From Pseudomonadota bacterium (GTDB lineage Bacteria > Pseudomonadota > Alphaproteobacteria > Micropepsales > Micropepsaceae), in the NCBI GenBank assembly GCA_021817355.1, contig JAKAVI010000420.1, positions 1-15,139 on the forward strand: a stretch of DNA of 15,139 nt, read 5' to 3'. The notes beneath the pieces were generated by a model. That model was not told the DNA's origin, searched no databases, and was given only the letters and a program-made list of their open reading frames with translations. This document shows, piece by piece, positions 1 to 5,952 of this stretch (the first letter of the stretch is position 1; the number at the start of each line of letters is the position of its first letter). The position numbers and the translations under genes are program-made.

Positions 1-165
1 TTCACCAAAGCTGTGCTCGACGACGCCTGCTCCATGTTCACGCCGGTGTGCGCTGATTTTGGCGCTGAACGCGTCGAGATGGATGGCGGGGAGTACCGCG
101 CACATCTTGTCGTGAACGACCCGCCCAGGATGGCGATCTCAAGGGTAGAAGTTACGCCGCCATAG
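1..165 (+). CDS. 3' end of an unrecognised gene (partial)
   Basis: Frame 1 is open from the window edge to a TAG at 163-165 and gives 54 residues beginning FTKAVLDDACSMF and ending SRVEVTPP. The 5' part lies outside the window. The C-terminus looks like a mix of a helix and beta strands; it has two cysteines and no membrane segment. I do not recognise the family. Its stop and the rlmN stop are separated by only 3 bases, so the two genes converge with no room for a dedicated terminator. That it is coding is inferred from the open frame, GC-rich third positions and the neat fit against rlmN. The frame could be open by chance over so short a stretch. Confidence 0.5.
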   Translation, partial: FTKAVLDDACSMFTPVCADFGAERVEMDGGEYRAHLVVNDPPRMAISRVEVTPP

Positions 166-168
166 CAC

Positions 169-1296
169 CTAGCCATTCACGCCTCCAAGTGGCGCCTCCG
201 TCAGTTCCACGTTGCGGGCGCGCTCCTTGGCTTTTAGTTTCAGGCTTTCGCTCTTGAGCTGGCCGCATGCTGCCATGATGTCACGGCCACGGGGGGTACG
301 CACGGGACTTGCATAGCCCGCGCGATTGACGATCTCGGCAAACCGTTCGATCTGTTCCCAATCCGAACAGGCATAAGGGGAGTTAGGCCAGGGATTGAAG
401 GGAATAAGGTTGATCTTGGCAGGGATGCCCTTGATCAGGGCTACCAATTCACGCGCCTCCGCCAGACTGTCATTGATCCCCTTCAGCATGACATACTCAA
501 AGGTGATGCGCCGCGCATTCGACAGACCGGGATAGCTGCGGCAGGCTTCAAGCAACTCTGCGATCTTGTACTTGCGATTTAAGGGAACGATCTCGTCGCG
601 AATGTCATCGCGGACAGCATGCAGCGAGATGGCAAGCCCACAGCCGATTTCGGCACCGGCGCGCGCAATCATGGGCACGACCCCCGCCGTGGAGAGCGTG
701 ATGCGGCGTTTGGAGAGCGCCAAACCGTCACCGTCCTGGGCGATGAGAAGCGCCCCTTTGACATTCTCGAAATTATAAAGCGGCTCGCCCATGCCCATCA
801 TGACGATGTTGGTGATGCGCCGGCTCTCAGCGGTAGACGGCCAGTCACCAAGACGGTCGCGGGCGACCATGATCTGCCCGACGATTTCGGCAGCTGTCAG
901 ATTGCGTACCAGCGCCTGGGTACCAGTATGGCAGAAGCGGCAGTTGAGGGTACAGCCGACCTGTGAGGAGACACACAGCGTGCCGCGATCGGCATCGGGA
1001 ATAAAGACGGTTTCAAATTCTTCTCCACCGGCACGCAGCAGCCATTTGCGTGTCCCGTCCTCAGAGATCTGCTCGCTGACGATTTCGGGTCTGGCCAGGC
1101 TGAACTGTGCGACCATCTCTGCCCGGAAGTCCTTGGCCAAATTGGACATGGTAGAAAAATCGTCGGCGCCGTGGACATAGAGCCAGTTCCACAGCTGACG
1201 GGTACGCATGGAGAGCTGCTTGGCCGGGATGCCGGCGCTGCTCAATGCCTGTTTGAGCCCGTCCGCGGACAGGCCGATGAGATTGGTCGCGGTCAT
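169..1296 (-). CDS. rlmN: RlmN, dual-specificity 23S rRNA/tRNA adenine C2 methyltransferase
   Basis: Radical SAM enzyme that methylates C2 of A2503 in 23S rRNA and of A37 in some tRNAs, in the cytoplasm. Counting from the ATG at 1296 (375 aa), the 4Fe-4S motif CxxxCxxC is C115, C119 and C122. C108 matches the first conserved RlmN cysteine, 7 residues before the cluster as in E. coli (C118/C125). C344 in AACGQL matches the methyl-carrying C355. The GEP motif follows MMGM at 167-172. An upstream GTG at 1359 would add 21 residues rich in Arg with no family likeness, so I chose the ATG, where the sequence begins [10 protein letters not shown]. No Shine-Dalgarno is visible; a TATATA box ends 6 nt before the ATG, which suggests a leaderless message. 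It converges with the partial gene at the left edge and lies 85 bases downstream of the IalB gene on the same strand. Confidence 0.96.
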   Translation of the reverse strand: MTATNLIGLSADGLKQALSSAGIPAKQLSMRTRQLWNWLYVHGADDFSTMSNLAKDFRAEMVAQFSLARPEIVSEQISEDGTRKWLLRAGGEEFETVFIPDADRGTLCVSSQVGCTLNCRFCHTGTQALVRNLTAAEIVGQIMVARDRLGDWPSTAESRRITNIVMMGMGEPLYNFENVKGALLIAQDGDGLALSKRRITLSTAGVVPMIARAGAEIGCGLAISLHAVRDDIRDEIVPLNRKYKIAELLEACRSYPGLSNARRITFEYVMLKGINDSLAEARELVALIKGIPAKINLIPFNPWPNSPYACSDWEQIERFAEIVNRAGYASPVRTPRGRDIMAACGQLKSESLKLKAKERARNVELTEAPLGGVNG

Positions 1297-1302
1297 GGGC
1301 GC

Positions 1303-1331
1303 TATATAGTGGACCTTAGCCCTGCTGTCGC
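1303..1331 (-). promoter_or_regulatory. Candidate rlmN promoter giving a leaderless mRNA
   Basis: On the minus strand, GCGACA (1326-1331, 4 of 6 matches to TTGACA), a 17-base spacer, then TATATA (1303-1308). Exactly six bases (GCGCCC) separate the -10 box from the ATG at 1296, so the expected start site is the A of the start codon. This supports the ATG over the upstream GTG. Prediction from pattern only. Confidence 0.5.
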
Positions 1332-1381
1332 GCCCCTCCCGAGCGCGGCTGAAGGTCACTTCGCGCGGACCGCGCCCTCGA

Positions 1382-1933
1382 CTACATGTGGCAGGCCCGG
1401 TCGATCCTGTCGAGCGCCGCAGAAACCCCGGCCAGCGAATAGGTGTCGGTGGTCGTCGTGCCCTGCTCCGAAACCCCCTGGACGGTCATCTGGGAACCAC
1501 GGCGCATGGCCGCCACCAGGCGCGTCTCGTCCGCCCTGACCTCGACCCAAGCTGCACCACTGCTGCCATCATTGCGGGTAAAGAAGCTGTAGCTTTGGGA
1601 GCCGATTTTCACCTTTACCTTGGCACCATGCTTGTAGGGGTAGCCTGGAACCACCTCAGTTTCCGCCTTGGCCTTTCGCTGCGGCCAATCACTCACGAGG
1701 AAATAGGCCTTGCCCCGAGCGCTGAGGGTGGGTTCCTCTCGCACCGGCCGCGACAGGGCGTAGCAGGTCTTGCCGCTGCCGATCCCGGTCTTGTAGGCAG
1801 ACCAGTTCTGATACATGCCGAGCGGAGTTGGGGCGGCGCAGGCGGGGGCAAGGGGGACAAGGCTCAGGGCCAGGGCTGTGCCGAAGGCCAGAAACTCAAT
1901 GCGGGTGCGAGTACCGAACATCTCGGGGATCAT
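1382..1933 (-). CDS. Invasion-associated locus B (IalB) family exported protein
   Basis: Exported 183-aa protein. A basic N-terminus is followed by a hydrophobic run (about 14-30) and a likely cleavage site in APACAAP (about 30-35), so the mature chain is periplasmic. The body has the IalB-family layout: an N-terminal W-x-x-Y segment, KTCYALS with C57, a beta-rich middle ([19 protein letters not shown]), and a C-terminal [19 protein letters not shown] block ending in C181. C57 and C181 could form a disulfide. The family is named after Bartonella IalB, linked to erythrocyte entry, but it is widespread in free-living alphaproteobacteria where its role is unknown, so the name should not be read as virulence. 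The start is uncertain: an AGGAGG abuts this ATG with no spacer, while a second in-frame ATG (1921) lies 12 bases from it. Probably transcribed alone. Confidence 0.82.
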   Translation of the reverse strand: MIPEMFGTRTRIEFLAFGTALALSLVPLAPACAAPTPLGMYQNWSAYKTGIGSGKTCYALSRPVREEPTLSARGKAYFLVSDWPQRKAKAETEVVPGYPYKHGAKVKVKIGSQSYSFFTRNDGSSGAAWVEVRADETRLVAAMRRGSQMTVQGVSEQGTTTTDTYSLAGVSAALDRIDRACHM

Positions 1934-1939
1934 CCTCCT
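1934..1939 (-). promoter_or_regulatory. Perfect Shine-Dalgarno with unusual spacing at the IalB start
   Basis: AGGAGG on the minus strand sits directly against the ATG at 1933 (0 nt spacing) and 12 nt before the next in-frame ATG at 1921. Neither fits the usual 5-9 nt. The second ATG would shorten the signal peptide N-region by four residues but keep it functional. Confidence 0.55.
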
Positions 1940-2011
1940 GGGCCAGGGCCTCGTGAAGCCCTAAATTTGCAGCAACTTCGGGACAGGTTTGGCGTGATGA
2001 GCGGGCGGAGA

Positions 2012-2041
2012 ATAATGGCCAGGCGACAAAAGTCCATGCAA
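2012..2041 (-). promoter_or_regulatory. Possible IalB promoter
   Basis: In the 168-base gap upstream of the IalB gene the minus strand carries TTGCAT (2036-2041), an 18-base spacer and CATTAT (2012-2017), which would start transcription near 2005 and leave a leader of about 70 bases. Matches to consensus are modest (3 of 6 and 4 of 6). Nothing else is evident in the gap. Confidence 0.25.
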
Positions 2042-2101
2042 AGCGCGGAAATTTTGTCAGTAAGTTGTTGAGCAATCGCAACGCCCGCATGTCATTGCCG
2101 C

Positions 2102-2713
2102 TCAGGGCTTGCGCAGCTGACGACTGATCTCCTCCTCCACCTGGCCCAGCCGCTCCTTGCCGAAAAAAAGCTGGTCCCCCACCATGAAGCTGGGGCTGCC
2201 AAACATCCCAAGCCGGGCGGCCTCTTCGGTGTTGTGCTGCAATTGTGCCTTCACTGAGCTTTCTGCGATTGCCGCGAGAATCGCATCAGCCGGGAGCCGC
2301 GCCGTCTTCAGCGTTGCAGCGAAGATCTCCGGATCAGCCATGTTGCGCGGCTCCTGCCACATCGCCAAAAATATGGACTGGATGTAATCCTCACCACAGC
2401 CCAGTTGCTTTGCTGCGATCGCGCCCCGCATGAGGTTAAGCGTGTTGACCGGAAAATGCGGGTTCATCGTGAACGCAATGCCATGGCGCTGGCAAAAGCG
2501 GTTGAACTCCAGCTGTTCATAGGCAAGCTTGCCCTTGATGTGGGCAAAGGCGAGCCCAGGTGCCTGGTTACCGGTCAGCTTGAAAAGACCTCCAAGCAGA
2601 ATGGGCACATAGCGGAATTTTACACCGGTCCGTGCCTTAAGTTCAGGCAGGACACAATGGACGAGATAGGCATTGGGACTGCCAAAATCGTAATAGAACG
2701 CAACATCCACCAT
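2102..2713 (-). CDS. DsbA-fold 2-hydroxychromene-2-carboxylate isomerase / kappa-class GST-like protein
   Basis: 203 aa, the normal length for this family. The N-terminal thioredoxin strand and loop read YYDFGSPNAYL, with Ser12 in the position of the catalytic serine that activates glutathione in HCCA isomerases and kappa-class GSTs, in place of the DsbA CxxC. The cis-proline loop is FGSPSFMVGDQLFFG (about 171-185), and the helical insertion lies in between. NahD-type members isomerise 2-hydroxychromene-2-carboxylate to trans-o-hydroxybenzylidenepyruvate in naphthalene breakdown using glutathione. No ring-cleavage genes are nearby, so the true substrate is unknown. Its ATG shares the A of the preceding SDR stop (TAATG), so the two are very likely translationally coupled and may act on related compounds. 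Cytoplasmic, no signal peptide. Confidence 0.85.
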   Translation of the reverse strand: MVDVAFYYDFGSPNAYLVHCVLPELKARTGVKFRYVPILLGGLFKLTGNQAPGLAFAHIKGKLAYEQLEFNRFCQRHGIAFTMNPHFPVNTLNLMRGAIAAKQLGCGEDYIQSIFLAMWQEPRNMADPEIFAATLKTARLPADAILAAIAESSVKAQLQHNTEEAARLGMFGSPSFMVGDQLFFGKERLGQVEEEISRQLRKP

Positions 2714-3450
2714 TACCAGGGTTCCATATAAGGCCGCAGATCAAGTTCGAAGGTCCAAGCATCGCGCGGCTGGGTGTGCAGCTGCCAGTAGACCTCTGCT
2801 ATCGCCTGCGGTCGCATCAGTTGATCAGGCTTTAGCCGGGCCAGAGCCTCTTCACCGCCGCTTGAGCGGATGCGCTCGCGCACGAACAGGGTATCGACAC
2901 CGGCATCGATCACCAGATGGGCAACATGGATACCCTCAGGACCGAGCTCGCGGGCCATGGCCTGCGCCACACCGCGCAGCCCAAATTTGGCTGCGGCAAA
3001 GGCCGTGTAGCCACTGCCACCGCGCAGCGACGCCGTCGCACCGGTAAAGAAGATCGACCCCTGGCCACGGGGGCGCATCCATCTGGCCGCCTCCCGTCCG
3101 CACAGAAAGCCGGCATAGCAGCCCATTTCCCAAACCTTGCGGAAGACCCGCTCGGTGGTTTGCGCAAGCGGAAAACGCACATTGCCGCCAATATTGAAAA
3201 TGCAGACCGCCAGCGGTGCCCTATGTTCGGCCGCCGCCAAAAAGGCGCAAACCTCGTCCTCCTTGCGCGCATCAAGGGCGGCTACCTCACACCGTCCGCC
3301 CTCTGCCGTGATCGCGTCCTTAAGAGGGGCAAGTTTGGCCTGATCTCGCCGTCCGGCAAAGACGACATAGCCTTCGCGCGCGAAGCGGCGGGCGATCGCA
3401 GCACCGATGTAATCGCCAGCGCCAATCACAGCCACTGATGCGTCGGGCAT
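2713..3450 (-). CDS. Atypical short-chain dehydrogenase/reductase family protein lacking the catalytic Ser and Tyr
   Basis: 245-aa Rossmann-fold protein. The dinucleotide loop is VIGAGDYIG (8-16), with Tyr14 at the usual middle glycine, and the NNAG motif is altered to NIGG (86-89). A gap-free comparison from memory with E. coli FabG across the active site (FabG N110, S138, Y151, K155) gives G110, A138, F151 and K155 here, so only the lysine of the tetrad remains. I recall relatives with the same FTGATASLRGG and FAxAK blocks, so this is likely a subfamily trait and not decay. Cofactor binding looks possible; classical dehydrogenase chemistry does not. The start at 3450 was chosen because GGGGAGG lies 6 bases before this ATG; the upstream TTG at 3474 is less likely. 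First gene of a two-gene operon with the isomerase-like gene. Confidence 0.85.
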   Translation of the reverse strand: MPDASVAVIGAGDYIGAAIARRFAREGYVVFAGRRDQAKLAPLKDAITAEGGRCEVAALDARKEDEVCAFLAAAEHRAPLAVCIFNIGGNVRFPLAQTTERVFRKVWEMGCYAGFLCGREAARWMRPRGQGSIFFTGATASLRGGSGYTAFAAAKFGLRGVAQAMARELGPEGIHVAHLVIDAGVDTLFVRERIRSSGGEEALARLKPDQLMRPQAIAEVYWQLHTQPRDAWTFELDLRPYMEPW

Positions 3451-3475
3451 GGCGAGCCTCCCCGTTCCGGTCAAG

Positions 3476-3505
3476 GTTCTAGGTTTGGACAGTGCCGTGA
3501 GTCAA
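3476..3505 (-). promoter_or_regulatory. Candidate promoter of the SDR-isomerase operon
   Basis: The minus strand shows TTGACT (3500-3505, 5 of 6), an 18-base spacer and TAGAAC (3476-3481, 4 of 6). The start site would be near 3469, giving a short leader that contains the GGGGAGG ribosome site 6 bases before the ATG at 3450. Confidence 0.45.
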
Positions 3506-3525
3506 TGTCCGCCGCGCGAGGCTTC

Positions 3526-3558
3526 CTGGCAGAAGGACAGCGTTCCTGCGCCTGCCAG
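3526..3558. other. Nested inverted repeat (hairpin) between the ABC permease and the SDR operon
   Basis: CTGGCAG (3526-3532) pairs with CTGCCAG (3552-3558). Inside it AGGA (3534-3537) pairs with TCCT (3544-3547) around a six-base loop. Read on the minus strand it lies about 65 bases after the ABC permease stop and upstream of the SDR promoter. It could end the ABC transcript, but no T-run follows on that strand. Confidence 0.4.
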
Positions 3559-3622
3559 AGGGGGCGCCAAATGCCCGCCCTGCGCGCGCCGTCATCCGCG
3601 CACTGGACCGCGTGCCCAGACC

Positions 3623-4426
3623 CTATTCACGAAGACCATAGCCGCGGGCGTAAAGCCGCCACACCACGAAAAAGAGTATGGCAGCAAGCGCGAGTGTGAC
3701 CGACGCGCCAAGACCCGCTGGCGCTTCGGTGAAACCGATCATGGATTGGCGCAGGCCACTAATGAAGTAGAAGAACGGATTGGCGAACGCCATCCAGCGC
3801 AGCCAGGGTGGGAGCATCGACACGGTGTTGAAGACACCGCCAATGAATGAGAGCGGGGTGATGAAGAAAATATTCAGTATCGTTAGCTGTTCGAAATTCT
3901 CTGCCCATAACCCGACGATCTGGCCGATCAGTCCGAATACGATCGACACCATGATGATCCAGAACACGAAACCACCAAAATCGGCGATCCGGGTGGCGCC
4001 AAAGATCAGCGCCAGCAAAAGAATGCCGACAGCGGTGATCAGGGCCCGTGCGATGACCACAGCGATGACCCCGGCAATCATTTCAGCATAGGTCAGGGGT
4101 GAGACCAGTGTCTCTTCCACATAGCGCATGAAGCGCGCGAAATAGACCTGGCTCGATGACTGCAAGAACGAAGCGTTGACAACGTTCAGCATCACGATGC
4201 CGGGAAGCACAAACTCAATGTAGCGGTGACCCGCAATCAGGGCGATGTGGCTGCCAACGACGTAACCAAAGATGAAGATGAACAGGAGCGCTGAAATCCA
4301 GGGCGCAACAAATGCCTGGATCGGCACACGCATCAGGCGCTTGGCCTCACGACGGATAATGGTGAAAAGGCCGATCCAGTTGACGCCGTCGATCGGCGGC
4401 GTGGCCTCCGGTTTTACAGCTTCCAT
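3623..4426 (-). CDS. ABC-2 type transporter permease (YadH-like)
   Basis: 267-aa inner-membrane protein with about six hydrophobic segments, beginning around PWISALLFIFIFGYVV and ending near LALAAILFFVVWRLYARG. Conserved ABC-2 traits include the amphipathic VEETLVSPLT segment after the second membrane region and the PLSFIGGVFNTVSMLP loop before the last ones, as in E. coli YadH (256 aa). It should pair with the ATPase encoded 2 nt upstream to export an unknown substrate; YadGH substrates are not established. The frame is open far upstream to 4660, but that part is Arg/Gly-rich and overlaps the ATPase gene in another frame. The ATG at 4426 directly follows the ATPase TGA (TGA-AC-ATG), the normal coupled arrangement. 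Confidence 0.9.
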   Translation of the reverse strand: MEAVKPEATPPIDGVNWIGLFTIIRREAKRLMRVPIQAFVAPWISALLFIFIFGYVVGSHIALIAGHRYIEFVLPGIVMLNVVNASFLQSSSQVYFARFMRYVEETLVSPLTYAEMIAGVIAVVIARALITAVGILLLALIFGATRIADFGGFVFWIIMVSIVFGLIGQIVGLWAENFEQLTILNIFFITPLSFIGGVFNTVSMLPPWLRWMAFANPFFYFISGLRQSMIGFTEAPAGLGASVTLALAAILFFVVWRLYARGYGLRE

Positions 4427-4428
4427 GT

Positions 4429-5184
4429 TCACGCCCCCGCCGCCGCAGCCAGATGATCGGGCTTGGCACCGGTGGCCTTTAGATAGGCCTCCTCGACCCC
4501 GCCAGCTTCGCCGATGAAGTCGCGCTTGGGCGCATGGCGCACAAGCCGGCCGTGATTGACGATCGCGATCGTGCGGCACAACCGTTCGATCTCCTCCAGA
4601 TAATGGGAGGTGAGTACGATGGTCTTGCCCTCCGCATTCAGCTCCTGCAGATAGCGCCAAAGGTCCAGACGCAGTTCGACATCGACGCCTGCGGTGGGCT
4701 CGTCCAGAATGAGAAGCTTGGGATCATGCATCAAGGCGCGGGCGAGGATGGCCCTGCGCTTCAGTCCACCGAACAAATGTCGAAAGCGCTTTTTGGCATG
4801 CTGGCCAAGATCAAACTTGTCGATGAGAAGCTCGGCCCGGGCCTTGCGCTGACGGGCATTGAGTCCGAAATAGCCGCCAACAAAATCGAGGATCTGGCTG
4901 ACGGTGGCAAATTCATCAACATTGAATTCCTGGGGGCTTAGCCCAACCAGCCGGCGTGCGGCGCGATAGTCCTTCACCGCATCAACACCAAAAATCTTGA
5001 TTGTTCCCGAACTGGGGGTCGCAATGCCGCAGATGCAGTGGATCGTCGTCGACTTGCCCGCACCATTTGGCCCCAGAAAGCCGAAGAAATCCCCTGGCGC
5101 AATGTCCAAGGACAGGTCGTCGACGGCGACCGTGCCGCCGCGATAAACCTTGCGAAGATGCGAGATTGCGAGTGCGGGATCCAT
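4429..5184 (-). CDS. ABC transporter ATP-binding protein (YadG-like) with altered signature motif
   Basis: 251-aa nucleotide-binding subunit. Walker A is GPNGAGKST (38-46), the Q-loop is SPQEFN with Gln85, Walker B is LLILDEP (157-163) followed by TAGVD, and the switch histidine is H194 in LTSHYLEE. These blocks closely resemble E. coli YadG. The signature reads LFGGL (137-141) where LSGGM is expected: the serine that contacts the gamma phosphate of ATP on the partner subunit is Phe138, a change explained by one base (TCC to TTC). If real, it may slow hydrolysis. The protein is about 55 residues shorter at the C-terminus than E. coli YadG (308 aa). No Shine-Dalgarno precedes the ATG. First gene of a two-gene operon with the permease. 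Confidence 0.92.
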   Translation of the reverse strand: MDPALAISHLRKVYRGGTVAVDDLSLDIAPGDFFGFLGPNGAGKSTTIHCICGIATPSSGTIKIFGVDAVKDYRAARRLVGLSPQEFNVDEFATVSQILDFVGGYFGLNARQRKARAELLIDKFDLGQHAKKRFRHLFGGLKRRAILARALMHDPKLLILDEPTAGVDVELRLDLWRYLQELNAEGKTIVLTSHYLEEIERLCRTIAIVNHGRLVRHAPKRDFIGEAGGVEEAYLKATGAKPDHLAAAAGA

Positions 5185-5210
5185 GTTGATTCGTTGTTGT
5201 GACCGCGCGC

Positions 5211-5238
5211 ACTATACAGATGCGCGGGGTAACGAAAA
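5211..5238 (-). promoter_or_regulatory. Candidate promoter of the ABC exporter operon
   Basis: Minus-strand TATAGT (5211-5216, 5 of 6) lies 16 bases after TTTTCG (5233-5238, weak). The expected start is near 5204, leaving a leader of about 20 bases to the ATG at 5184. A perfect 17-nt dyad (5259-5275) is centred about 63 bases upstream of this start. Confidence 0.4.
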
Positions 5239-5258
5239 GCGCTCCACCACGTCTCCTT

Positions 5259-5275
5259 TATGCATCCCATGCATA
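5259..5275. promoter_or_regulatory. 17-nt perfect dyad, candidate regulator site for the ABC exporter
   Basis: TATGCAT-CCC-ATGCATA is a perfect inverted repeat with 7-base arms. It lies in the 107-base gap between the methyltransferase stop (5292) and the ABC operon, centred near -63 of the predicted start site, a usual place for an activator dimer. It could also fold as a 7-bp hairpin after the methyltransferase gene, but no T-run follows. A related 12-nt palindrome, CCCATGCATGGG, lies at 5333-5344 in the methyltransferase coding end. Confidence 0.45.
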
Positions 5276-5291
5276 GCGCCCCTGCGTGCGC

Positions 5292-5834
5292 TCACCGCCC
5301 TTGCGCGCGCGCGATCCGCGCCAGCGGGCGACCCCATGCATGGGCTGGCAGCAGCCGGTCTGGCGTACCGCCGACCTTCACCGGGCGCTGATAGCGCCCT
5401 GAACTCATCAGCCGGTCGTAAAGCACAATACCGCCCGCCATACCGACATTGATGGAAAAGCGCGTCGGAATTTTGACCACAAAGGCGCAGGCCTCCAGCA
5501 GCGGGCCCGACAAGGACAGCCTTTCTGAGCCAAAAACATAGGCGGCGCGTGGGGGATGGCGAAACCGTGGCAACTCGATAGCGTCGTCGGTGATCTCGAC
5601 GCCCACAAGGCTGCAGCCCATGGGCAGCGACAGCTCCTCCGCGCGCTCGTAACGATAGACCGGCATCTGCCCGGCAGCATGGGAGGTATCGGAACTCTCC
5701 ACCTCCGGAAGGCGCAACTGGGCATTGATCGTGAAGAAGAAACTCGCCCCAAAGGCGTGGGCAATACGCTGCAGATTGCCCACATTCATGGCCTTGGAGA
5801 CACCATCAACACCGACGCCAAAATATCCGCGCAT
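5292..5834 (-). CDS. TrmH/SpoU-family RNA 2'-O-methyltransferase
   Basis: 180-aa SPOUT enzyme with the three SpoU motifs: motif 1 MNVGNLQRIAHAFG (16-29, with N20 and R23), motif 2 AAYVFGSERLSLS (97-109), and motif 3 SINVGMAGGIVLYDRL (127-142). The fold forms a trefoil knot that binds S-adenosylmethionine; the family methylates ribose 2'-OH in tRNA or rRNA. It lacks the N-terminal extension of RlmB. The alphaproteobacterial group with an MRGYF start has no target known to me. The frame is open upstream to 6032, but that part overlaps the asparaginase gene and its promoter; the ATG at 5834 begins right at the conserved core. An AGGA about 10 bases upstream may serve as ribosome site. Divergent from the asparaginase gene. 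Confidence 0.9.
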   Translation of the reverse strand: MRGYFGVGVDGVSKAMNVGNLQRIAHAFGASFFFTINAQLRLPEVESSDTSHAAGQMPVYRYERAEELSLPMGCSLVGVEITDDAIELPRFRHPPRAAYVFGSERLSLSGPLLEACAFVVKIPTRFSINVGMAGGIVLYDRLMSSGRYQRPVKVGGTPDRLLPAHAWGRPLARIARAQGR

Positions 5835-5911
5835 GCTCGGCCCATCCTGTTCCGGCGGCAAGAGCGTGCCCGCCTGCGCCCGGACAAAATCACGCCGCCG
5901 GACCGGCGCAA

Positions 5912-5939
5912 ACGCTATCGCGTTTCTACCCGATGACAA
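5912..5939 (-). promoter_or_regulatory. Candidate promoter of the TrmH-like gene
   Basis: Minus-strand TTGTCA (5934-5939, 5 of 6), 16-base spacer, TAGCGT (5912-5917). It interlocks with the asparaginase -10 box at 5941-5946 on the other strand, so the two polymerase sites would compete within the 118-base divergent gap. Confidence 0.35.
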
Positions 5940-5940
5940 G

Positions 5941-5946
5941 TATAGA
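5941..5946 (+). promoter_or_regulatory. Candidate -10 box of the asparaginase gene, leaderless start
   Basis: TATAGA is followed by exactly six bases (TCCCTT) and then the ATG at 5953, so transcription is expected to begin at the start codon. No Shine-Dalgarno is present, in line with a leaderless message. The -35 region (around 5918-5923) is poor, so this is a partial match. Confidence 0.4.
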
Positions 5947-5952
5947 TCCCTT

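Noticed and set aside
1388..2071. 227-codon + strand frame opposite the IalB gene
   Set aside because: It has the same codon-register antisense relation to the IalB gene and runs on into the non-coding gap. The protein looks low in structure and has no known motif.
4427..4660. N-terminal extension of the ABC permease by 78 residues
   Set aside because: It overlaps the ATPase gene in another frame and is Arg/Gly/Cys-rich, unlike any permease. The ATG at 4426 directly after the ATPase stop is the natural start.
5725..5952. Upstream extension of the asparaginase frame
   Set aside because: It is antisense to the methyltransferase gene and its promoter. Family similarity starts at the ATG at 5953.
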